From: Ewingella americana ATCC 33852
Lineage (GTDB): Bacteria; Pseudomonadota; Gammaproteobacteria; Enterobacterales; Enterobacteriaceae
Direction of reading: 5' to 3'
Assembly: GCF_000735345.1 (NCBI RefSeq)
Contig: NZ_JMPJ01000053.1
Coordinates: forward strand, 124,001 to 188,000
Length of the DNA stretch: 64,000 nt
Shown: in pieces, positions 31,662 to 41,727 of the stretch
How the letters are laid out: each line of letters starts with the position of its first letter
How positions within the stretch are numbered: position 1 is the stretch's first letter
Translations under genes and position numbers: made by a program
Notes under the pieces: generated by a model
Database searches by the model: none
What the model was told of the DNA's origin: nothing
The model's input: the letters and a program-made list of their open reading frames with translations, nothing else

Positions 31662-32483
31662 GTGGATAGATGTGTATTTTACATTTCGGACGGCACCGCC
31701 ATTACGGCGGAAGTGTTGGGGCACGCCGTCCTTTCTCAATTCCCGGTTAATGCGACAACCTTCTCGCTGCCTTTTGTAGAGAACGAAGGCCGAGCCAAGG
31801 CGGTGTGCCAGCAAATCAATGATATCTATGCCAAGACCGGCGCTCGCCCGCTGGTGTTCTACTCCATTATCTCGCGCGAAGTTCGCGACATCATTGCCAG
31901 CAGTGAGGGCTTTTGTCAGGACATCGTGCAGTCATTGGTCGCGCCGTTGCAAAACGAACTGGGCGTTGAACCCACTCCCGTTGCCAACCGCACGCACGGC
32001 CTGACCGCCAGCAACATCAGCAAGTATGACGCCCGTATTGCGGCCATCGACTACACGCTGGCTCATGATGACGGAATCTCTTTGCGCAATTTGGATCAGG
32101 CGCAGGTGATTTTGCTGGGCGTCTCGCGCTGCGGCAAAACCCCCACCAGTCTCTATCTAGCCTTACAGTTTGGTATTCGCGCGGCGAACTACCCGTTTAC
32201 TGCCGACGACATGGATAACATCCAGCTGCCACCTGCCCTTAAGCCCCATATGCATAAGCTGTTTGGCTTAACCATCAACCCTGAGCGGCTGTCTGCCATT
32301 CGTCAGGAGCGCGTAGAGAACAGTCGCTATGCCTCGCTGCGCCAGTGCCGGATGGAAGTGTCAGAAGTGGAAGCCCTGTTCCGTAAGAACCAAATACGCT
32401 ACCTGAACAGTACAAACTATTCGGTAGAAGAGATTTCGGCCAAAATAATGGACAGTTTCGGCATGAGCCGTCGGATGTTTTAA
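31662..32483 (+). CDS. ppsR: PEP synthase regulatory kinase/phosphorylase PpsR
   Basis: Bifunctional ADP-dependent kinase and Pi-dependent pyrophosphorylase (YdiA/PpsR, DUF299) that inactivates and reactivates PpsA by Thr phosphorylation. I place the start at the GTG at 31662, giving 273 aa (E. coli 277). A perfect AGGAG sits six bases ahead, and the product begins [20 protein letters not shown] like the family. An ATG frame from 31608 would add 18 residues without a ribosome site. The P-loop [11 protein letters not shown] and C-terminal [18 protein letters not shown] are conserved. Confidence 0.92.
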   Translation: MDRCVFYISDGTAITAEVLGHAVLSQFPVNATTFSLPFVENEGRAKAVCQQINDIYAKTGARPLVFYSIISREVRDIIASSEGFCQDIVQSLVAPLQNELGVEPTPVANRTHGLTASNISKYDARIAAIDYTLAHDDGISLRNLDQAQVILLGVSRCGKTPTSLYLALQFGIRAANYPFTADDMDNIQLPPALKPHMHKLFGLTINPERLSAIRQERVENSRYASLRQCRMEVSEVEALFRKNQIRYLNSTNYSVEEISAKIMDSFGMSRRMF

Positions 32484-32497
32484 AGGCTTTTAATGAC

Positions 32498-32522
32498 GTA
32501 GACGGCATAACCTGCCGTCTAC
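32498..32522 (+). terminator. perfect hairpin between ppsR and aroH
   Basis: The 10-bp stem GTAGACGGCA/TGCCGTCTAC (32498-32507 with 32513-32522) has a TAACC loop. No T run follows, so it is either a Rho-dependent 3' end protector for ppsR or part of aroH control. A possible aroH promoter follows directly (TTGAAA 32525, TATTGT 32547). Confidence 0.5.
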
Positions 32523-32610
32523 AGTTGAAATCATCTTGTTTTGCGTTATTGTGATCGCCATCACTTCCCGGTATTCCTGCCGTAGCGAAGAAACACATTT
32601 CGAGAATCAC

Positions 32611-33657
32611 ATGTCACAAACAGATGAACTGCGTACGACGCGCATCGACAGCCTGATCACACCTCAGGCACTGGCGGAAAAACTGCCAGTTTCCTCGTCG
32701 GTTGCCAACAGCGTGACAACGTCACGCAAGCGAATTGAACAGATAATTTCCGGTGAAGATCCCCGTCTTTTAGTGGTCGTTGGCCCCTGCTCCATTCACG
32801 ATATCGAAGCGGCGATTGATTATGCCGGTAAGCTCAACGTGTTGCGTGAGCGCTATAAAGACCGTCTGGAAATCGTCATGCGCACCTACTTCGAAAAGCC
32901 GCGCACGGTGGTGGGCTGGAAAGGGTTGATCTCTGATCCCGAGCTGAACGGCACTTTCCGCGTCAACCACGGCATTGAGCTGGCCCGCAAAGTGCTGCTG
33001 GCAGTCAATGAATTGGGAATGCCAACGGCGACCGAGTTCCTCGATATGGTGATCGGCCAGTATATTGCTGACTTGATCAGCTGGGGAGCCATCGGCGCAC
33101 GCACCACCGAGAGCCAGATTCACCGTGAAATGGCGTCGGCGCTCTCTTGCCCGGTCGGCTTTAAAAACGGCACTGACGGCAACACGCGCATCGCCATTGA
33201 TGCGATCCGTGCGTCGCGCGCCAGCCATATGTTCCTCTCGCCGGACAAAACCGGCCAGATGACTATCTACCGCACCTCAGGCAACCCTTACGGACATGTG
33301 ATCATGCGCGGCGGTAAGACGCCAAACTACCACGCGGCCGACCTACAGGAAGCCTGCCGCAATCTGGCCGAGTTCGATTTGCCTCAACGTTTAGTGGTCG
33401 ATTTCAGCCACGGCAACTGCCAGAAGCAGCACCGCCGCCAGTTGGACGTGGCGGAAGACATCTGCCAGCAGATCCGCGCGGGTTCAACTGCCATTGCCGG
33501 TATCATGGCAGAAAGCTTCATTGAAGAAGGTACCCAGCCGATTGTTGCTGGCAAGCCGCTGACTTATGGTAAGTCGATAACCGACCCATGCCTGAGCTGG
33601 GAAGATACCGAGACCTTGCTCAAGATGTTGGCCGACGCCGTGGACAGCCGTTTTTGA
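32611..33657 (+). CDS. aroH: 3-deoxy-7-phosphoheptulonate synthase, Trp-sensitive type
   Basis: First enzyme of the shikimate pathway (PEP + erythrose 4-phosphate to DAHP), 348 aa from the ATG at 32611, equal to E. coli AroH. It shows VVVGPCSIHD, MRTYFEKPRTVVGWKGL, GARTTESQIHREMASALSCP, GFKNGTDGN and the metal-binding DFSHGNCQKQH. Synteny with ppsR identifies the isoenzyme as AroH. I see no clear TrpR operator upstream, so feedback type and repression are inferred from position only. Confidence 0.95.
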   Translation: MSQTDELRTTRIDSLITPQALAEKLPVSSSVANSVTTSRKRIEQIISGEDPRLLVVVGPCSIHDIEAAIDYAGKLNVLRERYKDRLEIVMRTYFEKPRTVVGWKGLISDPELNGTFRVNHGIELARKVLLAVNELGMPTATEFLDMVIGQYIADLISWGAIGARTTESQIHREMASALSCPVGFKNGTDGNTRIAIDAIRASRASHMFLSPDKTGQMTIYRTSGNPYGHVIMRGGKTPNYHAADLQEACRNLAEFDLPQRLVVDFSHGNCQKQHRRQLDVAEDICQQIRAGSTAIAGIMAESFIEEGTQPIVAGKPLTYGKSITDPCLSWEDTETLLKMLADAVDSRF

Positions 33658-33691
33658 CCTTTAGCTAAAATATTTGCGCTAAGTCACACAT

Positions 33692-33716
33692 AAGGGCAGC
33701 TCAGGCTGCCCTTTTC
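33692..33716 (+). terminator. aroH terminator
   Basis: The stem AAGGGCAGC/GCTGCCCTT (33692-33700 with 33705-33713) with a TCAG loop is followed by TTTT. Confidence 0.85.
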
Positions 33717-33872
33717 AATGCGTAAAATTTATCCCCACAGTGAGATTATCTTTACGCCCCGCCGCTGATTTTCCTCACAGTTTTGCCCTTCCCCCTGACA
33801 GAAATAGGGTTAACCCTCAGATAACTGACGATTTAACATCAGATTTCTCTTGATGTGTTTGGTCAATGATTT

Positions 33873-33891
33873 GATAATGATTCTCACATTG
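33873..33891. promoter_or_regulatory. Fur box of the heme-uptake operon
   Basis: GATAATGATTCTCACATTG matches the left half and centre of the Fur consensus, with weaker agreement on the right. It lies 30 bases before hemP. Confidence 0.75.
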
Positions 33892-33919
33892 ATATTAATT
33901 GCTATTAACATCTGTAACT

Positions 33920-34120
33920 ATGAATGACAAAACTCAACCCATTTCACCACAGGCTATCGGCCACCCGCCGCTGCACAGCCATGGAGAAAATACCGAGGGT
34001 GCAATCTGCATTTCCAGTGCAGATCTGCTGGGTGATGCTGGCGTTGCGACCATTATTCATCAAGGGCAACGCTACCAACTGCGTCAGACCAAAGCCGGAA
34101 AACTGATACTGACAAAATAA
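33920..34120 (+). CDS. hemP: hemin uptake protein HemP (YdiE family)
   Basis: Small cytosolic protein of 66 aa from the ATG at 33920. The HemP/HmuP domain is at the C terminus: ISSADLLGDAG followed by IIHQGQRYQLRQTKAGKLILTK. The family is needed for, or regulates, expression of heme receptors in some bacteria. In E. coli K-12 the homologue ydiE is left alone at this locus between aroH and ydiU. Here the whole heme system follows it, with a Fur box directly upstream. Confidence 0.92.
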   Translation: MNDKTQPISPQAIGHPPLHSHGENTEGAICISSADLLGDAGVATIIHQGQRYQLRQTKAGKLILTK

Positions 34121-34220
34121 CCGGTTTACCCATTTAACTTACCCGCCAGCCACCCAGGTCTAAGGATCAAGGCAGCCAGCAAATCTTATTGATATGTGAA
34201 AACATACGGAGAATTGCCCC

Positions 34221-36305
34221 ATGCTTCATACCCTTACCACACGGCTGCGTTATTCAACTTTGAGCCTGGCGATTGCCTGCGCTCTGCCGCTGGTAGCCCA
34301 AGCCGACACCACACCTGCCCCAGCAAAAGACAGCAAAACCACGGCTGATTCCAACAAGAAAGTGTCTGAAGACACCATGACCGTTGCTGCAACAGGTAAC
34401 CCACGCGACAGCTTTGAAGCGCCAATGATGGTGACCGTGATTGATGGCACCAGCGCTGAAAGCCTGACCTCTTCCACTTCCGCCGACATGCTGCGCCGCG
34501 TTCCGGGCCTGAGCGTCTCCGGCACCGGCCGTACTAATGGTCAAGATATCTCACTGCGCGGCTATGACCGTCGCGGCGTGCTGACGCTGGTCGACGGCAT
34601 TCGCCAAGGGACCGACACCGGTCACCTCAACAGCACCTTTATTGACCCCGGGTTAATTAAACGCGTAGAAGTGGTGCGCGGCCCGTCGGCCTTGCTGTAC
34701 GGCAGCGGCGCACTGGGTGGCGTGGTCTCTTATGAAACTGTAGACGCCGCTGACCTGCTGCTGCCGGGACAAGATATCGGTTACCGCGTGTTTGGCACCG
34801 GCGCGACGGGTGACCATAGCCTCGGCATGGGTGCCAGCACCTATGGAAAAACCGACAATTTTGACGGCTTACTCTCCTTCGGCACCCGCGACGTGGGCGA
34901 CCTGAAACAGAGCGATGACTTCAACGCGCCGAATGATGAGAGCATCAGCAACGTGCTGGCGAAAGGCACCTGGAAGCTCGACCCAGCGCAGTCTATTAGC
35001 GCCAATTTGCGCTATTACGACAACCGCGCCAAGGAGCCGAAAAACCCGCAAACGCCTGATATTTCAAGTGGTAACGTATGGACCGATCGCTCGACCATCC
35101 AGCGCGATGCCCAACTGAGCTACAACCTGAAACCTGAAGATCAGAACTGGCTGGATGCTAAAGCCACCGCCTATTATTCCGACGTGAATATCAATGCGCG
35201 CCCTGAAGGCACGCCAGAAGAGAAACGCAAGCAAACCACCAAAGGCGCCAAGCTTGAAAACCGCTCTCGGGTCTTCACCGACAGCTTTGCCGCCAACTTG
35301 CTGACTTACGGCACCGAGGCTTACAAGCAGGAGCAGACGCCGGGCGGCGCAACCACCAGCTTCCCGCAGGCAGACATCAACTTTGCTTCCGGCTGGTTAC
35401 AGGACGAAATCACTCTGCGCGACCTGCCGGTTTCGATTCTGGCCGGTACTCGCTATGACAACTATCGCGGCAGCAGCGACGGTTATTCCGACGTTGACGC
35501 CGACAAGTGGTCATCCCGTGGCGCATTGACCATTAACCCGACCGACTGGCTGATGGTGTTCGGCTCCTACGCACAGGCTTTCCGCGCGCCGACCATGGGC
35601 GAAATGTACAACGACTCGGTGCATTTCAGCATCCCAATGGGCCCGACCACCATCGTCAATAACTGGGTGCCGAATCCAAATCTGAAACCTGAAACCAACG
35701 CCACGCAGGAATACGGCTTCGGTCTGCGTTTCAACGACTTGATGATGGCCAATGATGACCTGCAATTCAAAGCCAGCTACTTCGACACCAACGCAAAGGA
35801 TTACATCACCACGGCGGTGAACATGAAGCTTGGCGTTGGGCGTACCGGGCCTTATTGCATCGATTGCAGCACCTACTCCACCAATATCGACCGCGCTAAG
35901 CTGTGGGGCTGGGATGCCATGATGAGCTACAAAACTGACCTGTTCTCATGGGACGTGGCCTACAACCGCACTCGCGGTAAAGATGAAGCCACCGGCAACT
36001 GGATTGACAGCATCAATCCAGACACCGTGACCAGCAGCCTCGACGTGCCTATCGCGCAATCCGCCTTCTCTCTCGGCTGGGTGGGCACTTTTGTTGAACG
36101 CTCAACCCACGTCAATACCGGCACGGCGCAGCAAGCGGGCTACGCCATCAATGACTTCTACGTGAGCTATAAAGGGCAAGACAGCTTGAAAGGCATGACC
36201 ACCGCCGTGGTGCTGGGCAACGCCTTCGACAAAGAATCGTATTCACCACAGGGCATTCCACAAGACGGCCGCAACGCCAAGTTGTTCGTCAGCTATCAGT
36301 GGTAA
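34221..36305 (+). CDS. hemR: TonB-dependent hemin receptor
   Basis: Outer-membrane receptor importing heme from hemoproteins, 694 aa. The signal peptide cleaves after ALPLVAQA (about residue 28). A TonB-box-like SEDTMTV segment precedes the plug domain (DSFEAPMMVTVIDG to VVRGPSALLYGSGALGG). The barrel carries the heme-receptor motifs FRAP (454-457) and NPNL (485-488) with His468 between them, the layout of HemR/HmuR. It ends with the expected aromatic Trp (LFVSYQW). A GGAG ribosome site precedes the ATG. Confidence 0.96.
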   Translation: MLHTLTTRLRYSTLSLAIACALPLVAQADTTPAPAKDSKTTADSNKKVSEDTMTVAATGNPRDSFEAPMMVTVIDGTSAESLTSSTSADMLRRVPGLSVSGTGRTNGQDISLRGYDRRGVLTLVDGIRQGTDTGHLNSTFIDPGLIKRVEVVRGPSALLYGSGALGGVVSYETVDAADLLLPGQDIGYRVFGTGATGDHSLGMGASTYGKTDNFDGLLSFGTRDVGDLKQSDDFNAPNDESISNVLAKGTWKLDPAQSISANLRYYDNRAKEPKNPQTPDISSGNVWTDRSTIQRDAQLSYNLKPEDQNWLDAKATAYYSDVNINARPEGTPEEKRKQTTKGAKLENRSRVFTDSFAANLLTYGTEAYKQEQTPGGATTSFPQADINFASGWLQDEITLRDLPVSILAGTRYDNYRGSSDGYSDVDADKWSSRGALTINPTDWLMVFGSYAQAFRAPTMGEMYNDSVHFSIPMGPTTIVNNWVPNPNLKPETNATQEYGFGLRFNDLMMANDDLQFKASYFDTNAKDYITTAVNMKLGVGRTGPYCIDCSTYSTNIDRAKLWGWDAMMSYKTDLFSWDVAYNRTRGKDEATGNWIDSINPDTVTSSLDVPIAQSAFSLGWVGTFVERSTHVNTGTAQQAGYAINDFYVSYKGQDSLKGMTTAVVLGNAFDKESYSPQGIPQDGRNAKLFVSYQW

Positions 36306-36331
36306 TTGCACTGTAAGGCACCCCTAAAAAT

Positions 36332-36352
36332 CGCCCGGCCTCGTTCCGGGCG
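36332..36352 (+). other. intercistronic hairpin hemR-hemS
   Basis: The stem CGCCCGG/CCGGGCG (36332-36338 with 36346-36352) with a 7-base loop and no T run. It probably protects the abundant receptor mRNA or attenuates downstream expression (inference). Confidence 0.6.
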
Positions 36353-36381
36353 CTATCAATAAAAAAGATGAGGATAGAGCA

Positions 36382-37416
36382 ATGAGTTCATTAAATTACC
36401 AAAGTTATCTGCAAGCTAAAGAAGCGAATCCGGGCAAGTATGCTCGCGATCTGGCGGAGATTATGGGCATCAGCGAAGCCGAACTGACTTCCCTGCGCGT
36501 GGGTCATGATGCAGGTCGTATGGACGTTGATGCCAGAACCTTACTGACCGCCCTTGAGAAAGTCGGCGTGACCAAATCCATCACCCGCAATGATTATGCT
36601 GTCCATGAGCAAATGGGCCGCTATGAGAACCAGCACCTGAATGGCCATGCTGGGCTGATCCTCAACCCGCGCGAGCTGGATTTGCGTCTGTTCCTGCAGC
36701 ACTGGCTGCACATCTTCTGCATGACCGAGAGCCACCCGAAAGGCGACCGTCACAGCATTCAATTCTTTGATGCCCAAGGCACGGCGGTACACAAAGTCTA
36801 TACCACCGACGAAACTGACATGGATGCGTGGCACGCGCTTATTGCGCAATATCGCAGCGCTGAAAACCCTGCCCTTGAGCTGGTTCCGGCGGTGAAAGCC
36901 GAAGAGAAAACGCAAGCCGCCAGTGGCGATATCGACAGCGAATGGCGCGCCATGACTGACGTTCACCAGTTCTTCCAGTTGCTGAAACGCCACAACCTTA
37001 GCCGCCAGCAGGCATTCAAAGCCGTCGGCGATGATTTGGCTTATCGCGTGGATAACGGCTCGCTGGCCGCTATTTTGGAAGCGGCTCGCGACCAGCAGAA
37101 TGAAATCATGATTTTCATCGGCAATGCCGGTTGTGTGCAGATCTTCACCGGCCAAATTAAGAGTGTCCGCCCGCACGGCGAGTGGATCAACATCTTCAAT
37201 TCCCGCTTCACCATGCATCTGATTGAAAGCGCCATCGCCGAAAGCTGGGTGACTCGCAAACCGACCAAAGACGGTTTCGTGACCAGCCTTGAGCTGTTCG
37301 CGGCTGACGGCACGCAAATCGCGCAGCTTTACGGTCAACGCACCGAAGGCCAGCCAGAGCAGAACCAGTGGCGTGAGCAAGTGGCCGCACTGAGCAGCGA
37401 GGGCGTCGCAGCATGA
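36382..37416 (+). CDS. hemS: hemin-degrading/carrier factor HemS
   Basis: Cytosolic heme-binding protein, 344 aa, with two similar HemS/ChuX repeats (about residues 15-165 and 185-335). His195 in [11 protein letters not shown] matches the axial heme ligand region of Yersinia HemS (His196). Homologues ChuS/HmuS release iron from heme or act as a heme reservoir. It lies 76 bases after hemR, and its stop overlaps the hmuT start (ATGA). Confidence 0.94.
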   Translation: MSSLNYQSYLQAKEANPGKYARDLAEIMGISEAELTSLRVGHDAGRMDVDARTLLTALEKVGVTKSITRNDYAVHEQMGRYENQHLNGHAGLILNPRELDLRLFLQHWLHIFCMTESHPKGDRHSIQFFDAQGTAVHKVYTTDETDMDAWHALIAQYRSAENPALELVPAVKAEEKTQAASGDIDSEWRAMTDVHQFFQLLKRHNLSRQQAFKAVGDDLAYRVDNGSLAAILEAARDQQNEIMIFIGNAGCVQIFTGQIKSVRPHGEWINIFNSRFTMHLIESAIAESWVTRKPTKDGFVTSLELFAADGTQIAQLYGQRTEGQPEQNQWREQVAALSSEGVAA

Positions 37417-38243
37417 AACGTCGGTTGAGTGCATGGGTGATCGCGCTGGCCGGGGCCTGTGCCCCGCTGGCCCAAGCGGCAGAGCGTCTGGTGAGTATCG
37501 GCGGCGACGTGACTGAAATCGTCTATGCCCTAGGCGCAGGAGATGAATTGGTGGCGCGTGACAGCACCAGCTTGAACCCCGAGCAGGTGAAAAAGCTGCC
37601 AAACGTCGGCTATATGCGCCAGCTTAATGCGGAAGGCATTTTGGCGATGAAGCCAAGCTTAGTGCTGAGCAGCGAGCTGGCCGAGCCTTCTCTGGTCTTA
37701 CAGCAGGTGGCGCAGAATGGCGTCAAAGTGGTGCGCATTCCGGGGAATACCACGCTGGACACCGTGCCGCAAAAGATTGAAGTGATTGCCGATGCCCTCA
37801 ACCGCCAGCAAGAAGGTGAGAAACTGATTGCGACCTACCGCCAGAAACTGGCGGTAGTGCCTCACAGCCCTCTGCCAGTGAAAATTTTGTTTGTGATGAA
37901 TCACGGCGGCACCAATGCCATGGCCGCCGGTCAGCACACCGCGGCAGACGCGATGATCACCGCCGCTGGCGCGCAAAACGCCATGCAGGGGTTCTCCCGC
38001 TACCGCCCGCTGGCGCAGGAAGGCATTATTGCCAGCGCACCAGACATCTTGATGGTAACCACTGACGGCGTGCGATCGCTGGGCGGCATTGAGCAAGTGT
38101 GGAAATTGCCCGGCGTGGCGCTAACGCCAGCCGGTAAGAACCATCGCGTGTTGGTCCTTGACGATATGGCGCTGCTCGGTTTTGGCCTCGAAACGCCGGA
38201 CGTGCTGGTTAAGATTCGTCAGGCCGCAGAACAGGTTAAATAA
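37413..38243 (+). CDS. hmuT: periplasmic hemin-binding protein HmuT
   Basis: Class III substrate-binding protein of the heme ABC importer, 276 aa. The signal peptide is cleaved near residue 23 ([11 protein letters not shown]). It keeps the heme-binding tyrosine region [21 protein letters not shown] two-lobe fold with a connecting helix is expected. It overlaps hemS by 4 bases and hmuU by 1 base, so translation is coupled. Confidence 0.94.
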   Translation: MKRRLSAWVIALAGACAPLAQAAERLVSIGGDVTEIVYALGAGDELVARDSTSLNPEQVKKLPNVGYMRQLNAEGILAMKPSLVLSSELAEPSLVLQQVAQNGVKVVRIPGNTTLDTVPQKIEVIADALNRQQEGEKLIATYRQKLAVVPHSPLPVKILFVMNHGGTNAMAAGQHTAADAMITAAGAQNAMQGFSRYRPLAQEGIIASAPDILMVTTDGVRSLGGIEQVWKLPGVALTPAGKNHRVLVLDDMALLGFGLETPDVLVKIRQAAEQVK

Positions 38244-39265
38244 TGAGTACCATGACGACCTTCGCCCACTCCCGCATCAGTACCCCAGTGCGGGTACTAG
38301 CGGGTTTGGCGATCATCCTGCTTATTTTGGTTGGTATCGCCATGAACTCCGGGGCGCTCTCTGTGCCGCTGCGCAGTTTATTCAGCCGCCATATCGATGA
38401 TGGCCTGTGGCAGATTTGGCTGACCATCCGCCTACCCCGCGTGCTGCTGGCGGTGCTGGTTGGCTGCGCGCTGGCCTGCTCGGGCGCCGTGATGCAAGGG
38501 CTGTTTCGCAATCCGCTGGCTGACCCCGGTTTACTTGGCATCAGCAGCGGCGCGGCGCTGTTTGTCGCCATGTCCATCGTGTTACCAATGTCGCTGCCGC
38601 CGGTTATCGCGCTGTATGGGCAAATGGTCGCCGCCTTCGCGGGCAGCGTGGTGGTGTCGGTGATTGTGTTTACTCTCAGCCGCTACGGCCACGGTAATTT
38701 GTCCCGCCTGCTATTGGCCGGGATCGCCATCAACGCCATCTGTGGCGCTATGGTTAGCGTGCTGACCTACGTCAGTGACGACCAGCAGCTGCGCCAGTTC
38801 TCCCTGTGGATGATGGGCAGTCTGGGTCAGGCGCAGTGGCCGACGCTGATTGTGGCGGCAACTCTTATCCTCCCGGCCTGTATCGCCTCATTCCTGCTAT
38901 CGCGTCGCCTGAACCTGCTGCAACTGGGCGATGAAGACGCGCATTACCTCGGGGTGAATGTTCGCCGCACCCAGCTTCAACTGCTGTTGATTAGCGCCCT
39001 GCTGGTGGGCGTTGCCGTGGCGGTGACTGGGGTGATTGGCTTTATCGGGCTGGTTATCCCTCACCTGCTGCGCCTGCGCGTGGGCGCGGATCATCGCTGG
39101 CTGCTACCCGGCTCAGCCCTCGGCGGCGCATGCTTGCTGCTGCTGGCGGACACACTGGCGCGAACGCTGGTGGCTCCGGCAGAAATGCCCGTCGGCCTGT
39201 TGACCAGCCTGATTGGCGGGCCTTACTTCCTATGGTTGATTCTGCGTCCGGGGACACCACGATGA
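38243..39265 (+). CDS. hmuU: hemin ABC transporter permease HmuU
   Basis: FecCD/BtuC-type permease with about ten transmembrane helices, 340 aa. Conserved features are [46 protein letters not shown] and [13 protein letters not shown]. It is a dimer partner of HmuV. It is the same superfamily as the broken btuC at 54 kb but clearly a separate, intact gene. Confidence 0.95.
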   Translation: MSTMTTFAHSRISTPVRVLAGLAIILLILVGIAMNSGALSVPLRSLFSRHIDDGLWQIWLTIRLPRVLLAVLVGCALACSGAVMQGLFRNPLADPGLLGISSGAALFVAMSIVLPMSLPPVIALYGQMVAAFAGSVVVSVIVFTLSRYGHGNLSRLLLAGIAINAICGAMVSVLTYVSDDQQLRQFSLWMMGSLGQAQWPTLIVAATLILPACIASFLLSRRLNLLQLGDEDAHYLGVNVRRTQLQLLLISALLVGVAVAVTGVIGFIGLVIPHLLRLRVGADHRWLLPGSALGGACLLLLADTLARTLVAPAEMPVGLLTSLIGGPYFLWLILRPGTPR

Positions 39266-40050
39266 ACCACATTCCCTCTAGCCTTCGCGCCGAAAACCTG
39301 CGGCTCACCGCCGGGCCGCGCTGCCTGATCGATGACGTTTCGCTGCAACTCAACAGTGGTGAAGTGGTGGCGCTGATTGGCCCTAACGGCGCGGGGAAAT
39401 CCACCCTGCTGCGCTTACTCACCGGCTTTTTACCTGCCGACCAAGGTTATTGTGAATTAGCCGGTAAAGCCCTCTCCGACTGGGCGCCGCAGGAGCTTGC
39501 GCGCACGCGGGCGGTGATGCGCCAAAGCAGCGAGTTAGCCTTTAACTTCAGCGTGCGCCAAGTGATTAACCTTGGGCGAGCGCCCCACGGCAAGGGTCAC
39601 CACGCGCAGGCGATGCAGCAGGTGATGGAACAAACCGACTGCCTGACGCTGGCGGACAGAGATTACCGCGAGCTGTCCGGCGGCGAACAGCAACGCGTGC
39701 AGCTCGCCAGAGTGTTAGTGCAGCTTTGGCAGCCGACCCCAACTCCGCGCTGGCTGTTTCTGGATGAACCGACCTCGGCCCTCGACCTCTACCACCAGCA
39801 GCACACCTTAAGATTGCTACGCAGGCTGACTCGAGAAAGCCCGCTGGCGGTGTGTTGCGTGCTGCATGATTTGAATCTCGCCGCGCTCTACGCCGACCGC
39901 ATCGTGCTGCTGCACCAAGGCCGAGTGGTAGCTTCCGGCACGCCAACGGAGGTGCTGACCGCCGAGACGCTGGGCCAGTGGTATCACGCCGATCTTGGGG
40001 TGAATCAGCACCCGGAAAGCGCGGTGCCGCAGGTATTTTTGCGCCAATAG
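39262..40050 (+). CDS. hmuV: hemin ABC transporter ATPase HmuV
   Basis: 262-aa ATPase from the ATG at 39262, which overlaps the hmuU stop by four bases (ATGA). Walker A is GPNGAGKST, signature [15 protein letters not shown], Walker [14 protein letters not shown], and the H-loop VLHDLNLAA. The longer in-frame opening at 39130 lies inside hmuU and is not used. It ends the heme operon at a strong terminator. Confidence 0.95.
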   Translation: MNHIPSSLRAENLRLTAGPRCLIDDVSLQLNSGEVVALIGPNGAGKSTLLRLLTGFLPADQGYCELAGKALSDWAPQELARTRAVMRQSSELAFNFSVRQVINLGRAPHGKGHHAQAMQQVMEQTDCLTLADRDYRELSGGEQQRVQLARVLVQLWQPTPTPRWLFLDEPTSALDLYHQQHTLRLLRRLTRESPLAVCCVLHDLNLAALYADRIVLLHQGRVVASGTPTEVLTAETLGQWYHADLGVNQHPESAVPQVFLRQ

Positions 40051-40070
40051 CCTTCTTGCAAAAGGAATGT

Positions 40071-40102
40071 AAAAAGGGTTCAGCATGCTGAACCCTTTTT
40101 TA
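40071..40102. terminator. bidirectional terminator hmuV/selO
   Basis: A 30-bp perfect palindrome (40071-40100) with A5 on the left and T6 on the right serves both convergent genes. Confidence 0.92.
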
Positions 40103-40121
40103 TGGCGGCTTATCCGTAGTT

Positions 40122-41576
40122 TTAACTAGAACAAGAAACTTCCAGATGCTTGCCCCAGTCCGGCGGCAGCGCGGCCATCGCTTCATACTGCGGCGCATCG
40201 CTGTAAGGGTCGCGCAGCGCCTGATGCAGCTGGGACAAGACACTGATGTCATCGTGCTCAGCTCGCTCAATCGCCTGTTGCGCCAGATAGTTACGCAGAA
40301 TCACCCGCGGGTTGGATTGCTTCATCGCCTGTTGGCGCTCGGCGTCGCTTTGCTCTTCCAACTGCAAGCGCTGGCGATATTGCTGGAACCAACTGTCGAA
40401 GCCTTCACGGTCAATAAACTCATCGCGCAGCGGCGACAGCGACTGTTGCTGCTCCACCTCACTCAGCAGGCGGAAGGTGCGCGTATAGTCCCGCCCCTCT
40501 TTCGCCATCATACTCAGCAGCCCGGTCAGCAGGTCATTGTCCTGTTTATTTTCCGTGAAGAAGCCGAGCTTCGCGCGCATTAGCTGGCCGTAAGCCTTCA
40601 TCAGAGCTGGCTCGTAGGCATTCACCGCCCCTTGCAGTTGTTCGGCGCTCATCAGCCCTGATAGCGTTTGAGCCAAACGGTGCAGGTTCCAATAGGCCAC
40701 CGCCGGTTGATTATCAAAGCTGTAGCGCCCCTGATGGTCGGAGTGATTACAGATGAAATTCGGCTGATAGTCATCGAGGAAGCCATAAGGGCCGAAGTCG
40801 ATGGTCAGGCCGAGGATCGACATGTTGTCGGTATTCATCACGCCGTGGGAGAACCCGACGCTCTGCCATTGGGCGATCAGTTTTGCCGTGCGCTCCACCA
40901 CGTCTTGCAGCCACAGCGCGTAACGCGTCGCGGGGTCACTTTCGCTTTCTAACAACTGCGGCCAATGGTGAGCAATCACATAATCCGCCAGCTGCTTCAC
41001 CTGATCCGGCTGCTTGCGATAGTAGAAATGCTCGAAATGACCGAAGCGGATATGGCTCTCAGCCACCCGCATCAGCATCGCGCCGCGCTCGGCCTGCTCG
41101 CGGAATACCGGCTCATCGCTGGTGACAATGGTCAGCGCACGCGTGGTCGGAATGGAGAGATGATGCAGCGCTTCTGACGCCAGAAACTCACGAACCACCG
41201 AGCGCAGCACCGCGCGGCCGTCGCCCATGCGCGAATACGGGGTCAAACCGGCGCCTTTTAAGTGCCAGTCAAAACGGCGACCGTCGGGCAGCACCTGCTC
41301 GCCGAGCAAAATACCGCGCCCGTCGCCGAGCTGCCCGGCCCAGACGCCAAACTGATGGCCGCTGTAGACCTGCGCCAGCGGCTTCATGCCGGGGAAGAAG
41401 GCTTCTCCAGTCCAGAATGGCCGATGTTCGGCAGCAAACAGGCTTTCATCCAGCCCCAATTCTTGGGCCAGAGGCTCACTGTGATAAAGCAATTTTGCAC
41501 CTTGCAGCGGCGTCGGTTGCAGCTCGGTGTAAAAACCCGCGAGCTGGTCGGCATAATGGTGTTCAAACTGTGGCAT
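40122..41576 (-). CDS. selO: protein adenylyltransferase SelO (YdiU)
   Basis: Pseudokinase-fold enzyme that AMPylates Ser/Thr/Tyr of redox-related proteins, 484 aa (E. coli 478). Conserved stretches include [60 protein letters not shown] and the C-terminal EVSCSS. Cys replaces the selenocysteine found in eukaryotic SelO. In E. coli it follows ydiE. Here the heme genes lie between. Confidence 0.95.
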   Translation of the reverse strand: MPQFEHHYADQLAGFYTELQPTPLQGAKLLYHSEPLAQELGLDESLFAAEHRPFWTGEAFFPGMKPLAQVYSGHQFGVWAGQLGDGRGILLGEQVLPDGRRFDWHLKGAGLTPYSRMGDGRAVLRSVVREFLASEALHHLSIPTTRALTIVTSDEPVFREQAERGAMLMRVAESHIRFGHFEHFYYRKQPDQVKQLADYVIAHHWPQLLESESDPATRYALWLQDVVERTAKLIAQWQSVGFSHGVMNTDNMSILGLTIDFGPYGFLDDYQPNFICNHSDHQGRYSFDNQPAVAYWNLHRLAQTLSGLMSAEQLQGAVNAYEPALMKAYGQLMRAKLGFFTENKQDNDLLTGLLSMMAKEGRDYTRTFRLLSEVEQQQSLSPLRDEFIDREGFDSWFQQYRQRLQLEEQSDAERQQAMKQSNPRVILRNYLAQQAIERAEHDDISVLSQLHQALRDPYSDAPQYEAMAALPPDWGKHLEVSCSS

Positions 41577-41661
41577 AAATCCCCCTTTCTCTCAGTGTAG
41601 AACTGCCTGCGGGGGATTAACACGGAGTAAAAACAGGGAGATTAAGGGATGACGGACAAAG

Positions 41662-41695
41662 AAAAACCCAGTAAAGCCTAATTTACTGGGTTTTG
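41662..41695 (-). terminator. ydiV terminator
   Basis: The 13-bp stem (41663-41675 with 41682-41694) ends on the minus strand in TTTTTC. Confidence 0.85.
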
Positions 41696-41727
41696 GAGCA
41701 GCTTCTCGTCGGTGATGGCTCTGTCTA

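Noticed and set aside
32550-32565. CRP site at aroH
   Set aside because: TGTGA-N6-TCACT fits the CRP half-sites, but the position overlaps the start and CRP control of aroH is not known. Kept only as an observation.
36541-37602. 353-codon minus-strand frame opposite hemS/hmuT
   Set aside because: Its peptide is Arg/His/Ala-rich with no domain, and the plus strand is fully occupied by strongly conserved hemS and hmuT.
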